DNA from: Sulfitobacter sp. CW3
Lineage (GTDB): Bacteria > Pseudomonadota > Alphaproteobacteria > Rhodobacterales > Rhodobacteraceae
Length of the DNA stretch: 64,000 bases
Assembly (NCBI RefSeq): GCF_019392245.1
Contig: NZ_JAHXRL010000008.1
Span: forward strand, 1-64,000
Reading direction: 5' to 3'
Under the pieces are notes generated by a model. The model saw only the letters and a program-made list of their open reading frames with translations, searched no databases and was not told where the DNA came from. The position numbers and the translations under genes are program-made. Every line of letters starts with the position of its first letter. The first letter of the stretch is position 1. Of this stretch, positions 9,928 to 20,500 are shown in pieces.

Positions 9928-10443
9928 GTGTTTTTTGACAATTCCATGCTTGATGCCATCGCCCGCGGCGGATTTTTGAGTGTTTTCGCCCTGTGCTGGA
10001 TCATTCTTTTGGTGCGCATCGTCGGTTTGCGATCGTTTTCCAAGATGACGAATTTTGATTTCGTCATGACGGTTGCAATGGGGTCACTTTTGGCCGGCGC
10101 ATCCCAAGCCAGCGACTGGACAGGGCTTGTCCAAATTCTAACCGCGATGGTCAGCCTTTTTGCAGTGCAGTTCGTGGCATCCATTCTTCGTCAGCGTAAC
10201 GAAATGATCGCTAATATATTGGAAAATACACCTGTCTTTCTGATGCGTGACGGTGTGATCTTACATGACGCATTACGCGCAACCCGTGTGTCGGAAAGCG
10301 ATCTGATCGCCAAGCTTCGCAATGCGAACGCGTTGGACCTGTCCACCATCCACGCCGCCATTTTGGAAACCACGGGCGACGTATCAATTCTGCACGGTGA
10401 CAAGATGGATCAGATTATTATCAAAAATGTGGTCAACGCTTAG
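9928..10443 (+). CDS. DUF421 (YetF/YcaP-like) membrane protein
   Basis: A 171-residue protein with three N-terminal helices (CWIILLVRIVGLRSFSKM, FDFVMTVAMGSLLAG, ILTAMVSLFAVQFV) and a soluble C-terminal domain with LMRDGVILHDALRATRVSESDL, as in the DUF421 family. The GTG start at 9928 is set by AAGGAG at 9915-9920 with 7 nt spacing; a longer frame from 9802 lacks such a site. Function unknown; Bacillus relatives (YetF) are linked to the spore and cell envelope. Confidence 0.82.
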   Translation: MFFDNSMLDAIARGGFLSVFALCWIILLVRIVGLRSFSKMTNFDFVMTVAMGSLLAGASQASDWTGLVQILTAMVSLFAVQFVASILRQRNEMIANILENTPVFLMRDGVILHDALRATRVSESDLIAKLRNANALDLSTIHAAILETTGDVSILHGDKMDQIIIKNVVNA

Positions 10444-10454
10444 GTAGGGCGGAT

Positions 10455-10489
10455 ATCTCAGGTGGCGGGTTTGCCCCGCCACCTGAGAT
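10455..10489. terminator. Bidirectional rho-independent-like hairpin
   Basis: A perfect 15-bp stem (ATCTCAGGTGGCGGG with its complement) and 5-nt loop lie between the convergent DUF421 gene and the end of phnE. There is no long U-run, but strength and position suit a shared terminator. Confidence 0.7.
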
Positions 10490-10495
10490 CGCGGA

Positions 10496-11302
10496 TTAGA
10501 TAATAGCCTTGCGTACCTGCGCGGAAATCCATTCGCTAAGCACCACAGTCGCAAGGATAAGCAGCAGGATTACGAACACCTGATCCCACGCCAAGATGGC
10601 TAGTGATGCGTTCATCTTAAGGCCCAGCCCGCCCGCGCCGACCAGCCCCAGAATGGCGCTTTCGCGAATGTTGATATCCCAACGAAAGACAGAGATGCTC
10701 CAGAATGCGGGCAGGATTTGGGGGACGATCCCATAGGTCAGAACTTGCGCAGGCCCTGCCCCGGTTGCTGTGATCGCTTCGATCTGGCGGGGGTCTGTTT
10801 CCTCGATCGCCTCGTATAGCAGTTTGCCCACAAAGCCGATCGACCGCAGCGCGATGGCAATGATCCCCGCCAACAAGCCGGGCCCGATAATCGCCACCAA
10901 CAGCAACGCCCAGATCAACGAATTGATCGACCGCGAGGTCACGATGATAAACAACGCAACGGGCCGCAGGAACGTGGTTGAGGGTGTCGTGTTCCGCGCG
11001 GCCAGAAAGGCGACCGGAATCGCGATAAGAACACCACCAACAGTGCCCAAAGTCGCGATATTCAACGTATCCCACAGCGGTTTCATCAATTGCGGCAGGT
11101 AGGCCCATTTGGGCGGCATCATGCGGCTGCCGATATCTAGGGCCTGATCGGGGGCATCCCACACAAAGGCCCAGATCGTGTCTTTGGACATGATCTGCCA
11201 GCACCATACAAACAGCGCCACAAGAGCAAACCAACCCAGCCACAGGATCGCCCGCTGGGCGGGGGCGCGGTGCGCCCATTCACGAGGTAATGTTTGGGTC
11301 AT
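10496..11302 (-). CDS. phnE: Phosphonate-type ABC transporter permease (second PhnE)
   Basis: Inner-membrane permease of 268 residues with about six helices and the EAA-type loop EAIEETDPRQIEAITATGAG that contacts the ATPase. FRWDINIRESAILGLVGAGGLG is diagnostic for PhnE-family permeases. Last gene of the minus-strand order phnD-phnC-phnE-phnE; its start overlaps the stop of the upstream permease by 4 bp. Imports phosphonates, phosphite or a related phosphorus compound; no C-P lyase or phosphonatase gene is in the window, so the substrate is open. Confidence 0.9.
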   Translation of the reverse strand: MTQTLPREWAHRAPAQRAILWLGWFALVALFVWCWQIMSKDTIWAFVWDAPDQALDIGSRMMPPKWAYLPQLMKPLWDTLNIATLGTVGGVLIAIPVAFLAARNTTPSTTFLRPVALFIIVTSRSINSLIWALLLVAIIGPGLLAGIIAIALRSIGFVGKLLYEAIEETDPRQIEAITATGAGPAQVLTYGIVPQILPAFWSISVFRWDINIRESAILGLVGAGGLGLKMNASLAILAWDQVFVILLLILATVVLSEWISAQVRKAII

Positions 11303-12099
11303 TGCAGGAACTTCCGCAGATAGCTTGAACTATATTCCGCCACCATCACGATGGCGATGATGATCAGCAAGATTGCCCCGGCGCTGTCATATTCGTACCG
11401 GTCAATCGCAGTATTCAGCGTCGCACCAATGCCGCCTGCACCAACAATTCCGATCACCGCGCTTTCGCGGAAATTGATATCCAGACGGTACAGCGACAAC
11501 CCGATCAGACGCGGCATAATCTGCGGCTGGATCGCGTAATTCAGCATTTGCAGCCAAGACGCACCGGTGGACCGGATCGCCTCGACCTGCGCTTCGTCGA
11601 TCTCTTCGATCTCGTCGGCCAACAGCTTTCCAATGAAACCGATGGTCGCGAATGAAAGCGTCAGAAAGCCCGCAAAGGGACCAAAGCCGAACATCGCCAC
11701 CAGAAAAATCGCCACAATCAATTCCTGCAACGACCGGCTGATCGCAATGACGGCGCGGCAAAACACATAAATCTGGCGCGGAACGATATTGCGCGAGGCG
11801 CCGATGCCAAACGGGATCGACACCAGCACCCCCACGACGGTTGACGTCAACGTCATCGTCAGGCTTTCGGTCAACCCTTGGCTGATGTCCTTCCAACGGC
11901 TGCTGAAATCAGGCTGCAGGAACCCCATGATAAACCTTTGCCCGCGTTCCAAACCTTCGGAAACGCGTTGCCAGTTCACCTCGACCGACCCAAGCGCCAG
12001 CACCAGATACACCAAGACGCCCAATTGCAGGGCAAGGCGAACACGCTTGTCCGACACAATTTGTGGTGGGCGCCGCCATGTGCCGGGATAGCTGCTCAT
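11299..12099 (-). CDS. phnE: Phosphonate-type ABC transporter permease (first PhnE)
   Basis: A 266-residue paralogue of the next permease; the two probably form the heterodimeric channel. It carries the ATPase-docking loop [20 protein letters not shown] and [21 protein letters not shown]. Start ATG 12099 overlaps the phnC stop by 4 bp and the end overlaps the second phnE by 4 bp, showing tight translational coupling. Confidence 0.9.
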   Translation of the reverse strand: MSSYPGTWRRPPQIVSDKRVRLALQLGVLVYLVLALGSVEVNWQRVSEGLERGQRFIMGFLQPDFSSRWKDISQGLTESLTMTLTSTVVGVLVSIPFGIGASRNIVPRQIYVFCRAVIAISRSLQELIVAIFLVAMFGFGPFAGFLTLSFATIGFIGKLLADEIEEIDEAQVEAIRSTGASWLQMLNYAIQPQIMPRLIGLSLYRLDINFRESAVIGIVGAGGIGATLNTAIDRYEYDSAGAILLIIIAIVMVAEYSSSYLRKFLQ

Positions 12100-12914
12100 G
12101 CCATGACCTCAGCGGCGTCTTGGATATCCAAAGGGACGCTTGCGTCGTCGTCATCTTCGCGGCGCATCGTGTTCCAGTCTTCGGCACCGTAAATTTCGGT
12201 CAACGCAGCTTCGCTCAGATCGGTTGGTGGTCCGTCAAATACCACCGTGCCTGCGCGCAGACCGACAATGCGTTCCATAAAGGATTGCGCCAAAGGCACA
12301 TCGTGAATGTTGACGATGGCGGGCAACCCCCGCTCGGCGCAAATCTCGGTCAGCAGACGCATGATCTGACGGCTGGTTTTCGGGTCCAGGCTGGCTGTCG
12401 GTTCGTCCACCAGCAGCAGATCGGGTGTTTGCATCAGGGCGCGGGCAATGCCGACCCGTTGGCGCTGGCCACCAGACAACGCATCGGCGCGTTTATTGGC
12501 ATGCTGTAACAGCCCCACGCGGTCCAGCAGCTCATACGCGCGGCGAATATCCTCTGCCTCGAAACGGCGCAACCAACTGCGCCAAAACGGAACATATCCC
12601 AGCCGCCCGGACAGAACATTTTCCATCACGGTCAAGCGTTCAACCAAGGCATATTCCTGAAAGATCATCCCGATCCGGCGGCGCTGGTGGCGCAGATCCG
12701 CGCGGCCCAGCTGGGCAAGGTCGACATCTCCCAGCCATACCTCGCCCGAGGTCGGTTCAACCAACCGGTTGATGCATCGGATCAGCGTCGATTTACCGGC
12801 CCCCGATGGGCCGATCAGCCCCACGAGCTGGCCTTTGTCGATCTCGAGCGTCACATCGCTCAGGGCTGTGTCACCCGTCTTGTAGGTTTTCGACAGGTTT
12901 TTCAATTTCAGCAT
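12096..12914 (-). CDS. phnC: Phosphonate-type ABC transporter ATP-binding protein
   Basis: ABC ATPase: Walker [11 protein letters not shown]-loop [20 protein letters not shown], signature [15 protein letters not shown], Walker [13 protein letters not shown], switch His in VNIHDVPLA. The NVLSGRLGY context is typical for PhnC. I place the start at ATG 12914 (MLKLKNLSK) rather than 12935, because GGAGCG precedes it and the product then begins as usual for the family. About 270 residues. Confidence 0.92.
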   Translation of the reverse strand: MLKLKNLSKTYKTGDTALSDVTLEIDKGQLVGLIGPSGAGKSTLIRCINRLVEPTSGEVWLGDVDLAQLGRADLRHQRRRIGMIFQEYALVERLTVMENVLSGRLGYVPFWRSWLRRFEAEDIRRAYELLDRVGLLQHANKRADALSGGQRQRVGIARALMQTPDLLLVDEPTASLDPKTSRQIMRLLTEICAERGLPAIVNIHDVPLAQSFMERIVGLRAGTVVFDGPPTDLSEAALTEIYGAEDWNTMRREDDDDASVPLDIQDAAEVMA

Positions 12915-12933
12915 TCTGAGCGCTCCGAAATGC

Positions 12934-12961
12934 AACAGGCGGGCTGTATTGCCCGCCTGTT
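12934..12961. repeat. Intercistronic hairpin between phnD and phnC
   Basis: A perfect 11-bp stem AACAGGCGGGC / GCCCGCCTGTT with 6-nt loop. In the direction of the operon (minus strand) no U-run follows, so it is more likely a 3'-end stabiliser or partial attenuator of the phnD message than a full terminator. Confidence 0.65.
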
Positions 12962-12980
12962 TTGGTTAGTTCTGAGAAAG

Positions 12981-13937
12981 TTACTGGCAGTTATAAACGA
13001 CGCCGTTCGCATCGTCGATTTTGCGGATCACTTCCCAGTCTTTTTTGAACGAGATTTCGATGAACTGCGCTTCGCCGCTTTTGCCGAACTCTTCTTCCAA
13101 GGCAGACCCTTCCCAATCGAACGAGAAGAAAGCCTCTTTCACTTTGGCTTGCAGGTCGGGCGTCAGGTTATGGGCCACGCCATAGCCCGTGGTCGGGAAT
13201 GTTTGCGAGGTGTAAAGGGTGGTAAGCTGGTCGTTGCTGACCACGTCACGTTCCACCATCCGCGCTCGGACAGAGTTCGCGATGGCCGCGGCGGGATAGT
13301 CTTTGTTCGCAACGCCCAGGATCGAATTGTCGTGCTTGCCCGAAAAGACAGGTTCGAAATCACGGCCCGCTTCCATTTCGAAATCCGCCTTGAGGATCGC
13401 TGATGGTGCTTTGAAACCCGAATTCGATGTCTCGGAGGTAAAGGCGAGCTTGTTGCCTTTAATGTCTTCGATTTTTTCGATGCCGGAACCGGGGTACGAG
13501 ATAATTTCCATCTCGTAGCCAAACGACCCGTCTTCGGCCGCCATCATAGCAAAAGGACGCAGACCGCCACAGGCCACAGCCAACGGGTTTGACCCTGTGT
13601 TAAAGCCCGCGACGTGCAAACGACCAGCGCGCATCGCCTCAATCTGGGCGGCATTGGATTGAACCGGGAAGAACTGAACTTTTTTGCCGGTTACTTCGCT
13701 CATGTGGTCCAGAAAACCGGCCCAGACTTCGGCGTAGACCGCAGGGTCTTCGACAGGGGTATAGGCGAAAATCAGCGTCGACGGATCAATTTGATCAGCG
13801 GCATCTGCCGGAATGTCTGCGATCAGATCACCATCGGTATCGGAGTAACGATCACTTAGCTTGAATTCGGCAAAAGCGGGTGCTGCCATGGTCGCGAGCA
13901 GCGCAACAGCAGAGGCAGCCTGTTTGAAGTATGTCAT
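12981..13937 (-). CDS. phnD: Phosphonate/phosphite-type periplasmic binding protein
   Basis: A 318-residue solute-binding protein with a signal peptide ending APAFA-EF near residue 23. Seen: TLIFAYTPVEDPAVYAEVW, VQFFPVQSNAAQIEAMRAGRLHVAGFNTG, KLAFTSETSNSGFKAPSAIL (the SxTSxSG loop that binds the phosphoryl group in PhnD/PtxB proteins), and a cysteine pair outside the signal (AVACGG and the C-terminal VYNCQ). First gene of the operon; it probably needs more copies than the membrane parts, which fits the hairpin behind it. Ligand type (phosphonate, phosphite or phosphate) cannot be told from sequence. Confidence 0.9.
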   Translation of the reverse strand: MTYFKQAASAVALLATMAAPAFAEFKLSDRYSDTDGDLIADIPADAADQIDPSTLIFAYTPVEDPAVYAEVWAGFLDHMSEVTGKKVQFFPVQSNAAQIEAMRAGRLHVAGFNTGSNPLAVACGGLRPFAMMAAEDGSFGYEMEIISYPGSGIEKIEDIKGNKLAFTSETSNSGFKAPSAILKADFEMEAGRDFEPVFSGKHDNSILGVANKDYPAAAIANSVRARMVERDVVSNDQLTTLYTSQTFPTTGYGVAHNLTPDLQAKVKEAFFSFDWEGSALEEEFGKSGEAQFIEISFKKDWEVIRKIDDANGVVYNCQ

Positions 13938-14495
13938 TGTATCTCCCTAAAAATATTCATCCTAATGCCCTGACAGAGCTTGATATTTCCGGCCATGTTT
14001 CAAGGGTAATGCCCTTGCTTCCAATGCCCTCCACATCGATACCTGTCACGCATCCAACGCCTAATTCCCTACATCCGCCGCCGAATTTATGTCAAACGCA
14101 AACGTTACTTAAATCATTGATTTTACAAAACTTTCACATTTCTCGACTGGGGTTATTAGCCGCGATCCTTGCTGCCATTCGGACATTAGTCAACGAAAAA
14201 TCACGCAGGCAGCGGGGCCGCCGATCGAAACACCGTGCAATCGCAGGCTCTGGCGCAACGCCACGCAACGGCGGGTCAAGCAAGCACAAACCCCAACTTG
14301 GCGACCAAGTCCGGAGAGGGTGAAATTCCGTAAATTGGCTGGGCCGCCAGACAATACCTGAAACAGGCGCGCTTGTTCGGGCAGCGTGGTATCGGCCGGA
14401 AGAGTGGTGTGTGGCCCAGACCCCATTTGAACCGGCGCCTGTACCCGCGAACATATCCCGACAAACCTATCACCGATGGGAATGGGTTTACCGGT
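13938..14495. other. 558-bp intergenic region upstream of phnD
   Basis: Should hold the phnD promoter, read on the minus strand. Small frames at 14134-14454 show no known motif and lack ribosome binding sites. Only one half-site resembling a PhoB box (CTGTCA near 13972-13978) is seen. No RNA gene recognised. Confidence 0.4.
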
Positions 14496-14948
14496 TCACG
14501 CTAAAAATAGGCTTTGTTCGTTTGGCCCGCATGGCAGTTCGCAAGTCGTCCAATAGCTTTGCAAGGTTTGCAGGACAGACTTCATGCCTTCTTTATTGTG
14601 GCGCTTCACAATATAGCCGTTCACTCTTTCAGCATAGGCTTTCTCGATATCTTGCGCGCTATCTGACGTTGTGAACATGAAAACGATGCTGCTGGACGCG
14701 CCGCTGTTCGATCGAAGCTCTTTCAGAAACTCGTGCCCGTTCATCCGAGGCATATTGATGTCCAGCAAAACCATAAACGGGATCGGCAGCGTCCCAGAGT
14801 TAATAACCTCCAACGCCTCTATTCCGTCTTCCGCCCGCTCGATAAAGGTACCCGGCGCAATTTTTGAAATGGTCCGCTCGACAATCATTGCATCAAGCGG
14901 GTTATCCTCCACCAACAAGATATTCATCTGTCGCGCCATGTTAAGCAA
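14496..14948 (-). CDS. Single-domain response regulator (Rcp1-like)
   Basis: A stand-alone receiver: NILLVEDNPLDAMIVERT with the acidic pocket at the N-terminus, phospho-acceptor Asp in MVLLDINMPRMNG, TTSD for the conserved Thr, and Lys in YIVKRHN. No output domain, so it acts through protein contacts. It overlaps the upstream histidine kinase gene by 8 bp and is surely its partner. True start may be 14939 (MARQMNILL) or 14927 (MNILL). This Rcp1-type receiver is common beside phytochrome-like or CHASE kinases. Confidence 0.88.
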   Translation of the reverse strand: MLNMARQMNILLVEDNPLDAMIVERTISKIAPGTFIERAEDGIEALEVINSGTLPIPFMVLLDINMPRMNGHEFLKELRSNSGASSSIVFMFTTSDSAQDIEKAYAERVNGYIVKRHNKEGMKSVLQTLQSYWTTCELPCGPNEQSLFLA

Positions 14949-16728
14949 CTTCGCTCAACTTAGGGTCTTCGGATGATTGAGTGTTCGGCCAGAAAAACGT
15001 GAATTCAGCACCTTCTTTTTCGGATGATGATACTCCGATATTATAGCCGTGCCGCTGTACTGCCTTTTTAACGATGGCCAATCCGATACCGGTGCTTTCC
15101 GGCTCTTCTCCTTTGCGAAGTGTCTGGAAAACGTCGAATATTCTGGCATGGAACTCCGGTGAAATACCGTTTCCGTTATCCCTGACGGAAACTTTCAGCC
15201 GGCTGCCCTGATCTTCTATGTTCACGTCAATCTGCGCTGCCGCAGGATCGGGGTGGTACTTGAATGCATTCGTAATCAAACTTTCGACGACACGGCGGAA
15301 GTTATGGCTGTCGCATGTTATTTTATCGACCTCTGAGGAAAGCCGTATCTGAGACCGATCAACACCGATATCTACCACGAAATCTTCGATCAACTCCTCA
15401 AGAGGCATGACGGGTGGTGCCTCGGCTTCATAGTTGCCGATGCGGGAGAATTCCATAATTCCCCTGGTAAGATCATTCATCCGGTTTACCCGCTCGCGGA
15501 TCATCTTGAACTGGGCTTTAATTTCGACCTGGTCATCAAGGGGGCCGTAAATTTCCTCGAGGTCCTCCTCGATCACGTCAGCCAAATAGCCTATTCCTCG
15601 TACCGGTGTCCTCAGATCGTGCGATGCGATATACACGAATTGTTCGATTTCAGCGTTAGCTTGTTCAAGGTGTTTGGTTTTTGCGCGCAAATCCACCGTA
15701 AGCTGGCGCGCATAGCTTTGTGCGCGACGGTTGGAACGCGCGAGCATCACCAGCAAGGAAAACACCAAGATTTCGATGATCAACCCACCAATCAGGATCA
15801 GCGTAGGTTGTTCTGAACCGTTTTGTTGCCGAAAGGCCTTGTTCGTGCGGATATCAAGGATCCAGTTACGCCCATACATATCAAGGGTAACGGTGTCGGA
15901 GAACATCGGATTATCGTCTCGCAAAGGATCATCGCCGCTGTGTTCATCATAAATCACTTTATCACCGTCGCGAATGCTGAACCGGACCTCGCGCAGGCCT
16001 TTTGACAACAGCCCCTCGACCAATTTGGGCACAACGAATGCCGCATATACGACACCGGCAAAGCGTTCCTGCCTCGCCTGAACCGTTTGTGGCTTCCCGC
16101 CGCGATAAAAAGGCGTGTAAAATAGAAAACCCGGAGTGTGACCGGTGTCTTGCATCAGGACAATCGGCCCCGTGATCTGGGCGTTGCCACTGTCGCGAAT
16201 GGCCAGCACGCCCTCCCTGCGATTTGTCTCATGGGCCACATCAAAGCCGACCACCGCGGTGTGTAACTCTTCGGGTTCAATATAGGTAATCGGCAGCATG
16301 AAATCTTGATCATGTTCCGGATGGGCCGCAAAGTCGGGCCCTTCCGCAGATCGCGCAGCCTGAAACTCTGGATAATCATCCCTTTCAACATAAGAGATTA
16401 CGCCAAAGGTATTCGCGCCGGGATACCGCTGTCGTATTTTCAAAGAGTTGGCAAAGGCCTTCCAATCCAGACGGGTGGTCTGACCGTTGAGGGCATCGAC
16501 ATGTGCCACACCGGACCACAACGCGTCTTCGTATCGGGACATCCGATCAACGATCAGGCCAACGGTACGATCCTTGGCCGCGTGAAACCGGTTTTCAACC
16601 TGTATATCAATTTGATGCCTTGAGTAGAGATATGCACCAACCGTCATTGCCAAAGACATCAGAACGATGGTGATGTGCAAAATGGAAACTCCCCCCATAT
16701 GCGGTTCTGAAGACTTCACAGTGGGCAC
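14941..16728 (-). CDS. CHASE-domain sensor histidine kinase
   Basis: A 595-residue membrane kinase. One helix near residues 15-33, then a periplasmic CHASE domain to about 290 (RYPGANTFGVISYVERDDYPEF is typical), a second helix near 310-335 (LILIGGLIIEILVFSLLVML), a short coiled coil, HisKA with His370 in IASHDLRTPVRGIG, and HATPase_c with VESLITNAFKYHP, VRDNGNGI and STGIGLAIVKKAVQRHG. CHASE domains sense small molecules; the ligand is unknown. Paired with the receiver gene downstream (8 bp overlap). Confidence 0.9.
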   Translation of the reverse strand: MPTVKSSEPHMGGVSILHITIVLMSLAMTVGAYLYSRHQIDIQVENRFHAAKDRTVGLIVDRMSRYEDALWSGVAHVDALNGQTTRLDWKAFANSLKIRQRYPGANTFGVISYVERDDYPEFQAARSAEGPDFAAHPEHDQDFMLPITYIEPEELHTAVVGFDVAHETNRREGVLAIRDSGNAQITGPIVLMQDTGHTPGFLFYTPFYRGGKPQTVQARQERFAGVVYAAFVVPKLVEGLLSKGLREVRFSIRDGDKVIYDEHSGDDPLRDDNPMFSDTVTLDMYGRNWILDIRTNKAFRQQNGSEQPTLILIGGLIIEILVFSLLVMLARSNRRAQSYARQLTVDLRAKTKHLEQANAEIEQFVYIASHDLRTPVRGIGYLADVIEEDLEEIYGPLDDQVEIKAQFKMIRERVNRMNDLTRGIMEFSRIGNYEAEAPPVMPLEELIEDFVVDIGVDRSQIRLSSEVDKITCDSHNFRRVVESLITNAFKYHPDPAAAQIDVNIEDQGSRLKVSVRDNGNGISPEFHARIFDVFQTLRKGEEPESTGIGLAIVKKAVQRHGYNIGVSSSEKEGAEFTFFWPNTQSSEDPKLSEVA

Positions 16729-16985
16729 CCTTTGAAAAAGTCGAAACGACTAGATTTGACAGGGTATTCATCCGGCATACGTGTTAACTTTTGGTGAAAA
16801 TGCGGCATCCCGACATCGCATTCATCAGGGTTTGACCCCTAAAATTACCATCAAAAGCAGATAGAAAATTGCGCGGCGCCTTTTGCCCGTTGATTGCCGA
16901 CGGGCTACAGACGCGCCCTGCCGGGAACCGCACGAACCGTTTCGTTGATGACGGGGTCGCCAAGCTGACGGCGTAAATTACCGTT

Positions 16986-17456
16986 TTAAACGGGAATTTT
17001 GCTCGTGTGCTTTATCCGGCGCAACGCGAACAAGGTCGAGGTGCCCGCGACGCAATCAAGATCAAGCAAGCGGCGCATCAATACGTCTTCGAAATCGGCG
17101 ATATCCTGCACCACCATATGCAGCATATAATCCCAATCCCCGGTGACCGAATACGCCTCAATGATTGCGGGTTCCGCGTCGATTGCCTGCTGAAAGGCAG
17201 CGCGCGCTTGGGCGTCCTGAGACTTCATCCGCACTTGGCAATACACGTCCATTCCGCGCCCGACTTTGGCCGGATCGACAAGGCGCACGGGCGGGCCAAT
17301 GATACCGTGTTCTTCCAGACTGCGGATGCGTCGCCAGATCGTGGCGGCAGAACTGTTCGTCGCCTCGGCAAGGTCCGCGACGCTCATCGAGGCATCCTCT
17401 TGCAGGATCGAAAGCAGCTTCGACTCGATTGAACTAAGCGACGCCATATCGTTCAT
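16986..17456 (-). CDS. Lrp/AsnC family transcriptional regulator
   Basis: N-terminal winged HTH (LLSILQEDASMSVADLAEATNSSAATIWRRI) and C-terminal RAM/AsnC ligand domain (EAYSVTGDWDYMLHMVVQDIADFEDVL), about 156 residues. ATG 17456 follows GGTGAG and gives the usual N-terminus; ATG 17483 is possible. It is divergent from the indolepyruvate oxidoreductase gene across about 120 bp, so it most likely senses an amino acid and controls that gene and itself. Confidence 0.88.
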   Translation of the reverse strand: MNDMASLSSIESKLLSILQEDASMSVADLAEATNSSAATIWRRIRSLEEHGIIGPPVRLVDPAKVGRGMDVYCQVRMKSQDAQARAAFQQAIDAEPAIIEAYSVTGDWDYMLHMVVQDIADFEDVLMRRLLDLDCVAGTSTLFALRRIKHTSKIPV

Positions 17457-17506
17457 AAACTCACCATATTTGAAATGATTCATTCATCAGTATCGCCATC
17501 ATACCC

Positions 17507-17519
17507 ACCATTGAACGGT
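17507..17519. promoter_or_regulatory. Putative Lrp-family operator
   Basis: Imperfect palindrome ACCATTGAACGGT (one mismatched pair) centred in the divergent lrp/ior intergenic region, where an autoregulating Lrp-type protein would bind. Purely positional and symmetry evidence. Confidence 0.35.
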
Positions 17520-17579
17520 ATTTTCAATGCGGACGATGTATTTAAATCATAACCAATCCACACCGATGCGAGGCTGCCC

Positions 17580-20500
17580 GTGACCGATCAAACCCCAATC
17601 CTGAAAGACTACGAACTTAGCGACAGATATACGCGGACCACGGGCCGGGTGTTCATGACCGGAACCCAAGCCATTGTGCGTATGGCGCTGGATCAGGCGC
17701 GCCGCGACCAGGGCAACGGGCTGGACACGCGCGGCTATATCTCTGGCTATCGCGGATCGCCGGTGGGGGGGATCGATCTGGAAATCGGGCGCAATGCTGA
17801 AATTGTCAAACAGGCTGGCGTGACTTTTCTGCCCGCTGTGAACGAAGAATTTGGCGCGACGCAGATGATCGGCACGCAACAAATTGAAAGCGACCCCGAC
17901 AAGCAATGCCTTGGGGTGTTCGGCCTGTGGTACGGCAAGGGGCCCGGCGTGGACCGCGCTGGTGATGCACTGAAACACGGCAATGCCTATGGGTCGTCGC
18001 CCCATGGCGGCGTGTTGGTGGTCGCCGGCGATGATCATGGCTGCGTATCGTCTTCCATGTCTCATCAATCCGACGTGGCATTTATGAACTTTTTCATGCC
18101 AACGCTGAACCCGGCCAACGTGGCAGAATTCCTGCCCTTTGCCGAATGGGGTTATGCGCTCTCGCGGTTTTCGGGGATGTGGGTGGGGTTCAAAGCCATC
18201 TCTGAGACCGTCGAATCCGGCATGTCCTTTGATCTTTTACCCCGGCGAGAGTTCACATCACCCGATGACTTTACCCCGCCTCCCGAGGGGCTGCATTACC
18301 GCTGGCCCGACCTGCCCGGCCCCCAGATCGAGGCGCGGCTTGAGCATAAAAAGGCAGCCGTTCTGGCATTCACCCGCGCCAACCCGATTGATCGGGCCGA
18401 ATGGGACCATCCTGCGCGGTTCGGCATCGTCACAACCGGCAAGGCACATCTGGACGTGCTAGAGGCCCTGCGCCTGCTGGACATTGACCAGACCCGCGCC
18501 GCCGAGCTGGGCATTGATCTGTACAAAGTCGGCATGGTCTGGCCGCTAGAGCATGAAGGCGCGTTGGCCTTTGCCCAAGACAAGGATGAACTGCTGGTTA
18601 TCGAGGAAAAGCGAGGCATTATCGAAAGCCAGCTGAAAGAGCATTTCTATGACTTCCCCGGCCGCAAACCGCGCCGTATGGTCGGCAAGCGCGATGAAAA
18701 TGGCGACCGGCTGATCCCGTGGACGCAGGAATTGGGCCCGGTCATGCTGGCGCGCCACATCGCCAACCGGTTAGAGCGTAATTTTCCCGACCTTGACCTG
18801 ACCAGCGTCACTGACAAGGCCAGCGCCACGCCCAACCCGATTCAAATCCCCGGCGCGACCCGCACGCCCTATTTCTGTTCGGGTTGTCCCCATAACACAT
18901 CCACCAAAGTCCCCGAGGGCAGTCAGGCCCTTGCGGGCATCGGGTGTCATTTCATGGCAAGCTGGATGGGCCGGAACACAACGTCGCTGATCCAGATGGG
19001 CGGCGAAGGTGTGAACTGGGTGGCCCGGTCGCAGTTTAACGGCAATCGTCATATTTTTCAGAACCTTGGCGAAGGTACCTATTATCATTCGGGGTCACTG
19101 GCCATTCGCCAAGCCATCGCAGCGGGCACCAACATCACCTATAAGATCCTGTTCAATGATGCCGTCGCCATGACCGGCGGACAGTCGGTGGACGGCCCCA
19201 TTTCGGTCGAGGCAATTGCCACTTCGGTTCTGGCCGAGGGGGCCAAGAAAGTGGTGATCGTTTCCGATCAGCCCGACCGTTTTCATCGTGCCGATCTGCC
19301 GCGCGCCGTCACAGTGCATCACCGCCGCGAACTGGACCGCATCCAGCGCGAATTGCGCGACGTTCCCGGCACCACAGTTCTGATCTATCAGCAGACCTGC
19401 GCCACCGAAAAACGCCGCTTGCGCAAACGTGGCAAGATGGAGGACCCTAAGAAATTCGCCGTCATCAACCCGCTGGTGTGTGAGGGCTGCGGTGATTGTT
19501 CCGTTGAATCCAACTGCCTGAGCGTTGAACCGCTGGAAACCGAATTTGGCCGCAAACGCAAAATCAACCTGAACACCTGCAACAAGGACTTCACCTGCGT
19601 CAACGGTTTCTGCCCCAGTTTCGTCACCGTCGAAGGTGGCACGCTGAAACGCGGCGAAGCCCGTGGCACGGCGGCGTTTGACCGACTATCGAAAACCTTG
19701 AAAGACCCGGTGCAACCCGATCTGTCAAAGCCTTGGGATATCGTCGTGACGGGTGTCGGCGGCACCGGGGTCGTGACCGTCGGGCAATTGGTCGCCATGG
19801 CCGCCAACCTTGAGGGGAAAGGCGCGTCGGTGCTGGATTTCATGGGGTTTGCCCAAAAATTCGGCCCGGTCATCAGCTATATCCGCATGGCCAACAGCGC
19901 TGCGCAGGTCAATCAGGTGCGGGTCGAACCCGGCTCTGCCGATGCGTTAATCGGCTGCGATATCGTGGTCAGTTCATCCCCCAAGGCCTCAACGACCTAT
20001 CACGCGGGGACGCGCGCTGTGGTGAATACCGCCGTAATGCCAACCGGCGATTTGGTGCAAAACCGCGATGCGGACCTGAACGCCGATACCCGCCTAATGG
20101 CCATATCCAAGGGTGTTGACGGCGCGCAGTTGCACACGCTTGATGCCAACGCCCTGTCCGAGGCCTTGCTGGGTGACACGGTGTTTGCCAACGTCATGAT
20201 GCTGGGGGCCGCGTGGCAAGCCGGATTGGTCCCGCTATCGCTGGTGGCGCTGATGAAAGCCATTGATCTGAATGGCGTCAAACCGGACCAGAACAAGCGT
20301 GCCTTTGGCTGGGGGCGGTTGGTGGTGCAGGACCGTGCAGGGGTAGAGGCCGCCGCGACCCTGCCGATCAGCGCGGTTCAGACGCTGGACCAAATGATCG
20401 AACGTCGGGCGGCATTTCTGGCCGAATATCAAAATGCAGCATGGGCAGACACCTTCCGTGATGCGGTCGCAGACGTCCGCGCCGCTGAAACCGCCGCCAC

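Noticed and set aside
13960..13985. PhoB-box-like half-site CTGTCA upstream of phnD
   Set aside because: Only one half is present; no second CTGTCAT-like repeat at 11-bp spacing.
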